The position numbers were made by a program, and so were the translations under genes. A stretch of 26,216 bases of DNA from an uncultured Roseateles sp. (GTDB lineage Bacteria > Pseudomonadota > Gammaproteobacteria > Burkholderiales > Burkholderiaceae), in the NCBI GenBank assembly GCA_946886855.1, contig CAMPJJ010000080.1, forward strand, positions 1 to 26,216. Reading direction: 5' to 3'. Positions 1 to 7,470 of the stretch are shown piece by piece; within the stretch, counting starts at the first letter, position 1; each line of letters opens with the position of its first letter. The notes under the pieces were generated by a model that saw nothing but the letters and a program-made list of their open reading frames with translations, did no database searches and was not told the origin of the DNA.

Positions 1-177
1 CTGGGCGCGGGTGTCTCGCTGCTGCGCGCCGCAGGCCTCGGACCGGCCCTGGAACCGGACGTCATGACGCCGGGGCTCATCACCGGCGACTCGGCGTCGG
101 AAGGCGCCAAGGCGCTGATCGAAGGCCTCGCGACCCACCGCCACTTCGAGCGCGAATGCGACCCGCCGAAGGTCTGA
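1..177 (+). CDS. C-terminal end of an unrecognised protein (partial)
   Basis: The first reading frame is open from base 1 to the TGA at 175-177 and gives the last 58 residues of a protein whose start lies outside the window. The tail contains the run DVMTPGLITGDSASEGAKAL and ends in CDPPKV. I do not recognise the family. The tail has no obvious membrane segment or repeat. The main support is that it ends just before a convergent-gene palindrome (206-229), faces the histidine kinase that ends at 291, and reads as a normal acidic, soluble sequence. An opposing reading frame at 80-466 is arginine/serine-rich and looks like a shadow. Confidence 0.5.
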   Translation: MGAGVSLLRAAGLGPALEPDVMTPGLITGDSASEGAKALIEGLATHRHFERECDPPKV

Positions 178-205
178 CCCTCGGCACCTCCCTCCTGGCT
201 TTGCT

Positions 206-229
206 CCCTCTCCCGCTTGCGGGAGAGGG
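206..229. repeat. CCCTCTCCCGC palindrome, copy 1 (REP-like, possible terminator)
   Basis: The arms CCCTCTCCCGC (206-216) and GCGGGAGAGGG (219-229) pair perfectly over 11 bp around a 2-base loop. A second copy with the same arms lies at 18066-18090. Both copies sit between the 3' ends of convergent genes. Short GGGAGAGGG palindromes of this kind are scattered through many proteobacterial genomes as intergenic REP-like elements. A role as a two-way terminator is inferred from position; no T-run follows. Confidence 0.75.
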
Positions 230-290
230 CAGGGGGAGCGCCAGCGGCGGTGGCAGTGCAGCAGCCTCCCGATCCCCTCTCCGCGTCCCC

Positions 291-1472
291 TCACGAGGGC
301 GGCGCGGCGACCGGGTGCTCCGAGACGCCAAAGGTGGTCGGTTTCTCCAGCGGCATCCGCACGAGGAACTCGCTGCCCTGACCGACGCCCTCGCTCTTGG
401 CTTCCACCGTGCCGTGGTGCAGCGAGACGATCTCCTTGACCAGCGCCAGGCCGATGCCCAGGCCATCCCCGCGATGGCTGGTCGCGCCGTCCGCCTGCGT
501 GAACATGTCGAAGATGCGCGGTTGCAGCTCGGGCCCGATGCCGCGGCCGGTGTCCTGCACCTTCAACACGAAGTGGGACTGGTCCACGTTCAGCAGCACC
601 GACACCTGGCCGTCGCGCGGCGTGAACTTGATGGCGTTGTTCAGCAGGTTCATCACGACCTGCTGCAAGCGGCCCGGATCCACCTCCACGACGACCGGCA
701 TCGGCGGCAGCACGCCGATGAGCACGACGCCGCGGGCGTCGGCGGCTTCGCGGCTGACATCGAGGGTGTCCTGCAGCAGCCGCTGCAGTTCCACGCGTTC
801 GTAGAGGAGCGTCATCTTGCCCTGTCCGGCCCGCGTCATGTCGATCAGATCCTCGACCAGGCGGTCCATCAACGCGAGTTGACGGGTCAGGATCTTGACG
901 GCCTGCTCCTGCCGCGACGGCGCCGTCGGGGGCGCCAGCAGCCGCGTCGCCAGCCGCATCGGATGCAGCGGATTGCGCAGCTCATGCGCGATGGTGGCCA
1001 GGAAGAGGTCATGCTGCCGCCGCTCGACCGCGAGGCGCTGCGACTCGTTCTCCAGCCGCAGCGTGCGCAACTGCAGATGGGTCGCGTCGCGGAACACCTT
1101 CGCGAAGCCGCGCAACTGCTCGCCGTCGTACATCGGCAGCGTGAGCCCGCTGGCCCAGAAGCGCGCGCCGTCCTTGCGCATGTGCCAGCGCTCGTCCTCG
1201 GCGGCGCCGAGGGTGCGCGCCGCATTCAGCTCGTGGCGGTCCTGACCGTGCGCCACGTCCTCCGGCACGAACAGGAGCGCGAACGGCTGTCCGAGGACGT
1301 CGTCCGCCGTGAAACCGGCGACCGTGTGCGCGCCTTCGGTCCAGCCGGTGATCGTGCCCCCCGGGTCCAGGAAGGCGATGCCGTACTGGCACGCGCGCAC
1401 CGTGAGCAGCGCCAGCACGAGATCGAGGTCCGTGGACGTCCAGGCGCCGTGTTCGGTTCGATGCAGCGTCAT
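291..1472 (-). CDS. Soluble PAS-domain sensor histidine kinase
   Basis: This 393-residue protein has no signal peptide or membrane segment, so it should sense a cytoplasmic or diffusible cue. A PAS domain spans about residues 25-135. A HisKA dimerisation domain follows, with the H-box IAHELRNPLHP and phospho-acceptor His163. The HATPase_c domain runs about 265-375, with N-box NLLNNA (275-280), G1 box DTGRGIG (307-313) and G2 box GLGIGLALVK (337-346). There is no receiver or output domain, and no response regulator gene lies next to it, so its partner is unknown. The H-box and ATPase region resemble the kinase part of the large chemotaxis fusion at 7471-11214. The start is the ATG at 1470-1472; no strong ribosome binding site is visible in front of it. 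Confidence 0.93.
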   Translation of the reverse strand: MTLHRTEHGAWTSTDLDLVLALLTVRACQYGIAFLDPGGTITGWTEGAHTVAGFTADDVLGQPFALLFVPEDVAHGQDRHELNAARTLGAAEDERWHMRKDGARFWASGLTLPMYDGEQLRGFAKVFRDATHLQLRTLRLENESQRLAVERRQHDLFLATIAHELRNPLHPMRLATRLLAPPTAPSRQEQAVKILTRQLALMDRLVEDLIDMTRAGQGKMTLLYERVELQRLLQDTLDVSREAADARGVVLIGVLPPMPVVVEVDPGRLQQVVMNLLNNAIKFTPRDGQVSVLLNVDQSHFVLKVQDTGRGIGPELQPRIFDMFTQADGATSHRGDGLGIGLALVKEIVSLHHGTVEAKSEGVGQGSEFLVRMPLEKPTTFGVSEHPVAAPPS

Positions 1473-1964
1473 GGCGTTGCCATGCGTTCGGTGCGTGCAC
1501 CTGGGAGGTCGCCCGCCGTCGGGACTTCAAGCAGTGTGGCCATTCCCGCGCTCATCGCAATGCGGATGCCCGGCGACGTCGGTTCCGATGACCGAGAAAC
1601 CCGATGGAATCGGTAATCCGAGCCGATCGGCCTGCCCGGGACCGATCATTCGACAACGCGCGGCGGCGGCATGGCGCCGGCGGACGCCGCCCCTTCCTCG
1701 TCGTGCGGCGGCGCCTCGCAGCGAGCAGCGCTTCTTTGAGAGTCGGCACTCGCCAGGCATCGGACGATCTCCCTCGGCCCCTCCGGGACGGGGCGTGGGC
1801 CCCGCTCTTGCCAAACCTGGATCCACAAGCCCTCCGTGGCGCCACCCCTCCTCGTGACGGGGCCGTCGGACAACGCGGAGGGACTTTGCCTTCGTCGCCG
1901 GAGCCCCGCGCCTGGCCACGCCCTGCACCCCGGCGCAGCCTGTCGCGCGCCAAGGGAAATTCCA
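1473..1964. other. Intergenic region between divergent genes, no gene seen
   Basis: About 490 bases separate the histidine kinase (minus) from the first glycosyltransferase (plus). Several frames are open here, but their translations are arginine/proline-rich shadows. A short inverted repeat, CCGAT-gga-ATCGG, lies at 1601-1613, and a GC-rich hairpin CGGGGC/GCCCCG lies near 1793-1808. I see no convincing promoter, RNA gene or repeat. The region must hold the promoters of both flanking genes and leaves a long leader in front of the glycosyltransferase. Confidence 0.5.
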
Positions 1965-3227
1965 ATGTCACCCTTGATCGTGTTCTCGCATCTGCGATGG
2001 AGCTTCGTCTTCCAGCGCCCCCAACACCTGATGTCGCGCCTGACGGTCGACCGTCGCGTGATCTTCATCGAGGAGCCCCTGCGCGATGTGAACGGCCCGC
2101 CACGCGTCGAATCGAGATGGGAAGGCGTGAGAGGTGCGGAGGTGGAAGTGCTGGTGCCCTTCACGCCGGTGGACGCGCCGGGATTCGATGACGCCCAGCT
2201 CTCCGTGCTGCTGCCGCTGCTGGAGCGCGAGCTCGCGCGGCGCGAGATCGTCGACCCGCTGGTGTGGCTCTATACGCCGATGGCGCTGCCGCTGATCGCG
2301 AGCCTGGGCCCGAGCGCGCTGATCTACGACTGCATGGACGAGCTGTCCGCCTTCCGCTACGCCCCCGCACAACTGCGCCAGCGCGAGCGCGCGCTGATGG
2401 CGTCCGCGGATCTGGTGCTCTGTGGCGGCCCGTCGCTGTACGAGGCACGCGAGGGGCTGCACCCGAACCTGCACTGCCTGCCCAGCGCGGTCGACCCGGC
2501 CCACTTTGCGCCGCCGGCGCCGCAGGCATCGGGTGACGGCGCAAGCGCCGGCGAAGCGGGAGTCGACGGCGAGGTCCATGCCCTGGCTGCGCGTGCGATC
2601 GAGCTGCAGGGCGGCCTGGCGCCGCCGCGGCTCGGCTACTTCGGCGTCATCGATGAACGCATGGACCTCGACCTGGTCGCGGCGCTCGCGGACGCGCGTC
2701 CCGACTGGCAGATCGTCATGGTGGGCCCGGTGGTCAAGATCGACGAGGCCGCGCTGCCGCGCCGTCCCAACCTGAGTTGGCTGGGCATGCAGAGCTATGC
2801 GCAGCTGCCGAGCCTGCTGGCCGGCTGGGACCTGTGCCTGATGCCGTTCGCGCTCAACGAGTCGACGCGCTTCATCAGCCCCACGAAGACGCTGGAATAC
2901 CTGGCCGGCGGCAAACCCGTGGTCAGCACGGCGATCCGCGACGTGATCAGCCTGTACGGCAGCGCCGTGCGCATCGGTCGCGACACGGCGGGCTTCATCG
3001 CCGCCTGCGATGCGGTGCTGTACGAATCGCCGCAGATGCATGCGAACTGGCAGAAGGCCGCCGCCGCCGTCGTGGCGGCGGGCACCTGGGACGTGGCGGC
3101 CGATCGGGTGCGCGGCTGGCTGGCCGCGCTCCCGGCCGCGCGGCCAAATGCGCCCGCGGCGACCGTGCCGAAGCCGGTCGTCCCGGCGACGGAGAGCGCC
3201 ACCGTCACCGCGCTGCGAGCCGCCTGA
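1965..3227 (+). CDS. Glycosyltransferase, GT4/GT1-like (GT-B fold)
   Basis: The 420-residue protein opens with the hydrophobic strand and motif SPLIVFSHLRWSFVFQRPQH, the start typical of cytoplasmic glycosyltransferases found near UDP-galactopyranose mutase genes. The C-terminal half carries the nucleotide-sugar binding region, with LGYFGVIDERMDLDLV near residue 225 and FISPTKTLEYLAGGKPVVST near 305-325, where the conserved Glu of GT-B retaining enzymes falls. The donor and acceptor sugars cannot be read from the sequence. The frame is open further upstream to 1836, but the ATG at 1965 is chosen because AAGGGA (1952-1957) lies 7 bases before it and the family homology starts there. The stop is 2 bases before the next gene, so the two are translated as a unit. 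Confidence 0.88.
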   Translation: MSPLIVFSHLRWSFVFQRPQHLMSRLTVDRRVIFIEEPLRDVNGPPRVESRWEGVRGAEVEVLVPFTPVDAPGFDDAQLSVLLPLLERELARREIVDPLVWLYTPMALPLIASLGPSALIYDCMDELSAFRYAPAQLRQRERALMASADLVLCGGPSLYEAREGLHPNLHCLPSAVDPAHFAPPAPQASGDGASAGEAGVDGEVHALAARAIELQGGLAPPRLGYFGVIDERMDLDLVAALADARPDWQIVMVGPVVKIDEAALPRRPNLSWLGMQSYAQLPSLLAGWDLCLMPFALNESTRFISPTKTLEYLAGGKPVVSTAIRDVISLYGSAVRIGRDTAGFIAACDAVLYESPQMHANWQKAAAAVVAAGTWDVAADRVRGWLAALPAARPNAPAATVPKPVVPATESATVTALRAA

Positions 3228-3229
3228 CC

Positions 3230-4144
3230 ATGATCATCGACGCCCACCTGCATTGCACCGGTCGCGAGACGACCGACGACGTGCTGCGCACGCTGGACGA
3301 GGCGGGCGTCGACGTCGGCGTGCTGCTGGCGCCGTTCCTCGGCGACGGGTATTCGCTCGACGATGCCGACTCATTGCGGCGCGGCAACGCCCACCTCTCG
3401 CGGCTGGTCCGCCATCACCCGGACCGGCTGATCGGGATGGCCGTGGTCGATCCGCGCCACCCGGACGCGCCGGCGGACCTGCGCCACGCGATCGAGGACC
3501 TCGGCCTGCGCGGCGCGAAGATGGTGCCCACCGGCTGGTATCCGTACGAGCCGCGGGTGCAGCCGGTGTTCGCCGTGGCCGACGCGCTCGCACTGCCGCT
3601 GCTGTTCCACAGCGGCATCTTCATCGACGGGCGGTCCGGCCGGTTCTGCCGGCCGACCTACTTCGAGGCGCTGCGCGACCACCCCCGCACCCGGGTCGCC
3701 TTGGCCCACATGGGCTGGCCGTGGACCGACGAGGCGCTCGCCGTCGCGCTGATCGACCGCATCCACGGCGTGCCGCATGCGCAGGCCCAGTTCCGTCTGG
3801 ACATTTCGTTCGGACCGCCGCCGCCGTATCGGCTGGAGGTACTGGCGCGGATGCTGTCGGTGCTCGGCGCGGGCTCGCTTCAGTTCGGCAGCGACTGCTT
3901 CCTGCCGTGCTCCGGCGCCGAGGTGCGCCAGCGGATGCATTGGGTCGCAGACCTCATGGACCAGTTGGCGCTCGGTGAGGGGGATCGCCGCCAGATCTGG
4001 AGCGGCACCGCGGCCGCGTGGCTGGCGTTGGCCCCGCCCCTGGCCGCGCCGCGCCTGTCCTTCGCTGCCCTCGTGTCCCGCGCGTCGGAAGCCCCCGATC
4101 GCTTCGAAGCCCGCGCCGGGCGCTGGCGGCCCGTGTGCTGCTGA
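3230..4144 (+). CDS. Amidohydrolase family 2 metal-dependent hydrolase
   Basis: This 304-residue protein has the layout of a TIM-barrel Amidohydro_2 enzyme, the superfamily that includes ACMSD decarboxylase and related hydrolases and lyases. The metal-binding HxH motif lies at residues 6-8 (DAHLH). Further ligand candidates are His127 in LLFHSGI, His160 in LAHMG and Asp222 in FGSDCF. Lys97 in RGAKMVP is another conserved-looking polar residue. No signal peptide is present, so it should act in the cytoplasm. It starts 2 bases after the first glycosyltransferase and ends 40 bases before the second, which ties it to sugar metabolism rather than to aromatic or tryptophan breakdown. The substrate is unknown; a deacylase or lactonase acting on a glycoside intermediate would fit. 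About 35 C-terminal residues beyond the barrel look variable. Confidence 0.87.
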   Translation: MIIDAHLHCTGRETTDDVLRTLDEAGVDVGVLLAPFLGDGYSLDDADSLRRGNAHLSRLVRHHPDRLIGMAVVDPRHPDAPADLRHAIEDLGLRGAKMVPTGWYPYEPRVQPVFAVADALALPLLFHSGIFIDGRSGRFCRPTYFEALRDHPRTRVALAHMGWPWTDEALAVALIDRIHGVPHAQAQFRLDISFGPPPPYRLEVLARMLSVLGAGSLQFGSDCFLPCSGAEVRQRMHWVADLMDQLALGEGDRRQIWSGTAAAWLALAPPLAAPRLSFAALVSRASEAPDRFEARAGRWRPVCC

Positions 4145-4184
4145 GCGCCGCGCGCCGACCCCCCGTTACCCGACAAGACCCCCC

Positions 4185-5450
4185 ATGGACATCGCTGCCT
4201 CCCACGCCGTCCCCGCCATGATCGACGACGGTCACCCCTCGCTGCATCCGGTGCCGGACTCGCAGGCGCCACTGCATGTGCTGGAGGTCGTCGGCAACGA
4301 CATCGTCGGCGGCATGGAGCGTTGCGTGGAGCGGCTGGTGGCCCATCTGGGCCGTGAGGGCAGCTTCCGCTTCACCGCGCTGTGTCCGTCGGAGGGCGCC
4401 TTCGCCGAGCGGCTGCGCCGGGCCGGCGCCACCGTCGTCATCGTCGCGATGCCGGACGATCCGCCGTGGTCCGCCGTCCAGATGGTGGCCAGCCTGATCG
4501 CCGCGGAGCGCGTCGACCTGCTGCATGCCCATCTGCCCAACGCCCACCTGCTGGCCGGGCTCGCGGGCCGGCTCAGCGGCGTGCCGGTGATGACGACCAT
4601 CCACGCGCGTCAGACGGGGTTGTCCGACCTGGAACTGCACCGTGCGACCGGCAGCTTCCTCAGCGTGGTCTGCCGCCAGAGCTACTACCACGCGCTCGGC
4701 CTCGGCGTGGAGCGCGGCCACCTGAGCCTGGAGCCCAACGGCGTCGACGTCGACACCTTCCGGCCCGGCGACCGCCCCGCGCACGGCCTTCGCGCCTCCC
4801 TGGGCATCCGGCCGGACGCCCCGCTTGCCGGCGTCGTCGGTCGGCTGTCGCCCGAGAAGGGCTCCGATGTCTTCCTGCGCGGGGCCGCCCTCGTGCGGCA
4901 GATGCTGCCCGAGGCGCACTTCGTCCTCGTCGGCGAGGGGCCGATGAGGTCGGGGCTGCGCGAGGCCATCGAGCGCCAGGGCCTGGCCTCGCACGTCCAT
5001 CTCGCCGGCGGTGTCGAGGATGTCCGGCCGGTCTATCACGATCTCGACCTGCTGGTGTCGAGCTCCCACTCCGAGGCGATGCCGCTGGCGCTGATGGAGG
5101 GCATGGCCAGCGGGCTGCCGGTGGTGGCGACCCGCGTCGGCGGCGTGCCCGAGATCGTCGAGCACGGTGGCACGGGCTGGCTCGTCGCGCCGCGTGACGC
5201 CGAGGATCTGGCCGGCCGCATGCATCAGATGCTGACGCAGCCCGCGCTGCGTCAGCGCATGGGCGAGCAGGCCCGCGCGCGCATGGTCCACCATCACCGG
5301 CTCGATCGGCAGCTCGATGCGCTCGGCGAGCGCATGCGGCGCATCACGCGACCGGGGAGTGAGCTGGAGGCGGCGCGCGCCACGCGCGCCACGCACGCCA
5401 CGCCGGTCACGCACGCCACGCCATCCGCGGCGCCGGCGCGCAAGCGCTGA
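4185..5450 (+). CDS. Glycosyltransferase family 4
   Basis: The 421-residue protein has the GT4 GT-B architecture. The N-terminal domain holds LHVLEVVGNDIVGGMERCVE near residue 30, the usual glycine-rich start with the GGxE motif. The C-terminal Glycos_transf_1 domain holds GVVGRLSPEKGSDVFL near 216-231, FVLVGEGPM, and the E-x7-E motif in SEAMPLALMEG near 295-305, followed by GLPVVATRVGGVPEIVEHG. These mark a retaining enzyme that uses a nucleotide sugar. No membrane anchor is seen. The ATG at 4185 is used; it lacks a clear ribosome binding site and the first 25 residues look unconserved, so a start at the ATG near 4218 is possible. The last 30 residues form a low-complexity tail encoded by a 9-bp repeat. 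Confidence 0.9.
   Translation: MDIAASHAVPAMIDDGHPSLHPVPDSQAPLHVLEVVGNDIVGGMERCVERLVAHLGREGSFRFTALCPSEGAFAERLRRAGATVVIVAMPDDPPWSAVQMVASLIAAERVDLLHAHLPNAHLLAGLAGRLSGVPVMTTIHARQTGLSDLELHRATGSFLSVVCRQSYYHALGLGVERGHLSLEPNGVDVDTFRPGDRPAHGLRASLGIRPDAPLAGVVGRLSPEKGSDVFLRGAALVRQMLPEAHFVLVGEGPMRSGLREAIERQGLASHVHLAGGVEDVRPVYHDLDLLVSSSHSEAMPLALMEGMASGLPVVATRVGGVPEIVEHGGTGWLVAPRDAEDLAGRMHQMLTQPALRQRMGEQARARMVHHHRLDRQLDALGERMRRITRPGSELEAARATRATHATPVTHATPSAAPARKR
5375..5419 (+). repeat. 9-bp tandem repeat in the 3' end of the glycosyltransferase gene
   Basis: Five consecutive 9-bp units lie here: GCGCGCCAC twice, GCACGCCAC, GCCGGTCAC and GCACGCCAC. They encode three-residue steps of the type ATR/ATH/TPV in the tail of the protein. 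The unit length keeps the frame, so copy-number change would only lengthen or shorten the tail. Confidence 0.8.
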
Positions 5451-5451
5451 C

Positions 5452-5469
5452 GGCCGCGGACCGGCGGCC
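5452..5469. terminator. Hairpin between convergent genes
   Basis: GGCCGC (5452-5457) pairs with GCGGCC (5464-5469) around a 6-base loop. It fills the 19-base gap between the stop of the plus-strand glycosyltransferase and the stop of the minus-strand DUF4142 gene. A pyrimidine-rich stretch follows on the plus strand, but no true T-run. A two-way terminator is likely by position. Confidence 0.5.
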
Positions 5470-6057
5470 TCACTTCTTCTTGTCGGCGGCCTTGGTGGTG
5501 GCCTCCAGCGCCTGGGCCTCCTGCAGGTGATGCTGCAAGGTCGGCAGCGTCTTGGCGGCCCAGGCCTTCACGTCGGCGTCCTTGGCGTCCTTGGCGGCCT
5601 TCTCGAACAGCTTGACGGCGTCCTTGTGGGCCGACACCTGGTTCTCGGCGTAGGCATGGTCGAAGCCGGTCCCGTCGCGCTTCTCCAGGATCTTGGCCTT
5701 GCCCTTGGCCACCATCGTCGCCTCCGTCGGCAGCTTCACACCCTTGGAAGCGGCCAGGGTCTGCAGCTCGCCATCGGCCTTCTTGTGGTCGTCGACCATC
5801 TTCTGCGCGAACGACTTGACCTCGGCGCTGCTTCCCTTCTGCAGCGCCAGGTTGCCGGCGTCGATCTCCGCGAAGCCCGCTTCGGCGGCGTTCTTCATGA
5901 AGCTGCTGTCCGCATGCGCGGCGCGCGGCGCGGACGCGCCGGCCGGCGCAGTCGCCTGCGCGGCGACGACACCCGACGCGAGCAGGCCCGTGAGGGCGAC
6001 GGACACCGCGGCGATCGCGGAGAGGGCAGGGCGGCGCGAGGTGCGGAAGATGGCCAT
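5470..6057 (-). CDS. Secreted DUF4142 protein
   Basis: The 195-residue protein has a Sec signal peptide: basic start, hydrophobic segment near residues 12-32, and a likely cut after AQA near residue 35. The rest is a helical, Lys/Ala-rich DUF4142 domain, with SSFMKNAAEAGFAEIDAGNL at its start and SFAQKMVDDHKKA about 35 residues further on. DUF4142 proteins are predicted four-helix bundles of the ferritin-like type, periplasmic, with no settled function; they are often linked with stress genes. The frame stays open far upstream into the glycosidase gene, but the ATG at 6055-6057 is chosen because it starts the signal peptide and GGAG lies about 8 bases before it. The gene follows the glycosidase gene on the same strand after 104 bases. 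Confidence 0.9.
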   Translation of the reverse strand: MAIFRTSRRPALSAIAAVSVALTGLLASGVVAAQATAPAGASAPRAAHADSSFMKNAAEAGFAEIDAGNLALQKGSSAEVKSFAQKMVDDHKKADGELQTLAASKGVKLPTEATMVAKGKAKILEKRDGTGFDHAYAENQVSAHKDAVKLFEKAAKDAKDADVKAWAAKTLPTLQHHLQEAQALEATTKAADKKK

Positions 6058-6161
6058 GAGGCACTCCAGAAGTTGAAGGTGCCCCTGGCCAGCAATCGGC
6101 GGGCCTGCGTGGCCATCGGGATCGCCTTCTTCCGCGCCGCAGGGGCAGCCGAGGGGCCGTC

Positions 6162-7379
6162 TCAGGGCCGTCGTGCGTTGCAGAGGGCGGCCAAGGCGCG
6201 CGCGTAACGCCGCATGACGCGTCGGCCGTTCACCGCGCCGCGCGCATCCCGGGTGACGTGCCACACCCCGCTGCGATGCCAGCGCGCCGGCTCGTTCCAG
6301 TCGGGCCGGTCGAGCAGCGGATACAGGCACACGCCCAGCAGCGGCAACCCGAGTGCCGCGGCGCGTCGCACGGCGCTCGCCACGTCGTCGAGCCAGTCCG
6401 CGCGGCCCCGTCCGACGTGGCCGGTCTCGGCGACGATCATCGGCCGGCCGTAACGCCCGCACACCCGCTCCAGCAGCTCCACCAGCGGCAGGCGCCGCGG
6501 ATCCTGCAGGTGCCAGTCGAGCCGGCGCCCGGTCGGCACCTCCCATTGGCTGCTGTCGTAATGGTTGACGCCGATCAGGTCGAGCGCCTCCGGGTGTCCG
6601 CCGATCTCCGGCGCGAGGCGGCCCGAGAGCATGTCCAGCGCCTGCCACTGGTAGGCGTCCATGCGAGCCGCGAGCGCGCGACAGTCGTCGGTCTCCGCCG
6701 CCGGCACGACGTGCACGACGGGCTCGATGTGCAGGAATCGCGCGTCGGGATCGACCTCGCGGATCGCGGCCATGCCGGCCAGCGCGGCGTGCGCAAGCCG
6801 CCGTTTCATCTCGAAGCCCCGGATGCCCGCGTCCTCCTGGCCGGCGTCGCCCAGCCGGCCCGCCGGCCCCATGTCGTCGGTGGCCGACGCGGCCCAGGCC
6901 AGGAAGCTGATCTCGTTGACCGGCGTGTAGATGCGCGGCGCGGGGCACAGCGGTTGCAACGCGCGCGCCGCTTCCGCCGCGAAGCGGGCGAATCGCGGGA
7001 TGAAGCGATCGTCGCGCAGCGAGAGGTCGGCGGGAAGGCCGTAATGCATCAGCGTCCACAGCACCTGCAGGCCTTCCCGGCGCGCGGCGCGGGCCGTGGC
7101 GCAGGCGCGCGAGAAGTCCCAGCGGCCGGGGCCGCGCTCGCTCAGCCGCCAGCCGATGCTCTCGCGCACGCCGCGCAGGCCGAGGCGACGCGCCGCGGCA
7201 TGGTCGCCGCGCAGCAGGCGGTCGTGGCCGGTGGCGCGCACCATGTCGAGGCGCTCACCCCGCGCGTTGACGTGATCGGCGCCCTCGTAGCCACCCATCC
7301 AGAACGAACGGAACGGCGAGGACGGCGAGGACGGCGAGGACGGCGAGGTCGTCGCGGTCGTCGCGGCGGTGTCGATCAT
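6162..7379 (-). CDS. Glycoside hydrolase family 1-like protein (beta-glucosidase clan)
   Basis: The 405-residue protein matches a TIM-barrel glycosidase of the GH1/clan A type. The likely acid/base is Glu156 in YTPVNEISF and the likely nucleophile is Glu319 in MIVAETGHVG. IGVNHYDSSQW near residues 269-279 is a GH1-type substrate loop. There is no signal peptide, so the enzyme is probably cytoplasmic. Similar proteins are known beside glycosyltransferases and as fusions to RmlD-like reductases, so a role in trimming or transferring sugar on a cell-made glycoside is plausible; the substrate is unknown. The family-like sequence begins near FWMGGYEG (residue 26). The first 25 residues are a Thr/Ser/Pro stretch encoded by 9-bp repeats. 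No ribosome binding site precedes the ATG at 7377-7379, so a start at Met28 cannot be excluded. Confidence 0.82.
   Translation of the reverse strand: MIDTAATTATTSPSSPSSPSSPFRSFWMGGYEGADHVNARGERLDMVRATGHDRLLRGDHAAARRLGLRGVRESIGWRLSERGPGRWDFSRACATARAARREGLQVLWTLMHYGLPADLSLRDDRFIPRFARFAAEAARALQPLCPAPRIYTPVNEISFLAWAASATDDMGPAGRLGDAGQEDAGIRGFEMKRRLAHAALAGMAAIREVDPDARFLHIEPVVHVVPAAETDDCRALAARMDAYQWQALDMLSGRLAPEIGGHPEALDLIGVNHYDSSQWEVPTGRRLDWHLQDPRRLPLVELLERVCGRYGRPMIVAETGHVGRGRADWLDDVASAVRRAAALGLPLLGVCLYPLLDRPDWNEPARWHRSGVWHVTRDARGAVNGRRVMRRYARALAALCNARRP
7312..7365 (-). repeat. Adjacent 9-bp tandem repeats at the 5' end of the glycosidase gene
   Basis: One degenerate unit (7312-7320) and three perfect copies of GACGGCGAG (7321-7347) are followed directly by two copies of GTCGTCGCG (7348-7365). 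On the coding strand the first set gives a Ser-Pro-Ser repeat and the second gives the preceding Thr/Ala-rich part. Both unit lengths keep the reading frame. Confidence 0.85.
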
Positions 7380-7413
7380 GGCGAGGAGAAGGTCACGCCG
7401 TCACTGGACCAGC

Positions 7414-7443
7414 TCATCACTGCGTCACTCATCACTGCGTCAC
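7414..7443. repeat. 15-bp perfect tandem duplication upstream of the glycosidase
   Basis: TCATCACTGCGTCAC occurs twice in a row in the 91-base gap between the end of the chemotaxis fusion gene and the start of the glycosidase gene. It lies 35-64 bases upstream of the glycosidase ATG, where it could affect transcription or the leader. No coding role. Confidence 0.85.
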
Positions 7444-7470
7444 TTCCTCACCGCGCCGGACGTCGCAGCG

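Noticed and set aside
156..1616. A 486-codon open frame opposite the first histidine kinase
   Set aside because: No domain; the opposite strand has PAS, H-box and ATPase motifs.
1790..1815. A possible sigma-54 promoter (GG-N10-GC) before the first glycosyltransferase
   Set aside because: Only the GG and TTGC parts fit; the TGGCAC core is missing, and such spacing is common in GC-rich DNA.
5470..7059. DUF4142 as part of a 529-residue protein
   Set aside because: The upstream part is a shadow frame of the glycosidase; a clear signal peptide and GGAG mark the start at 6057.
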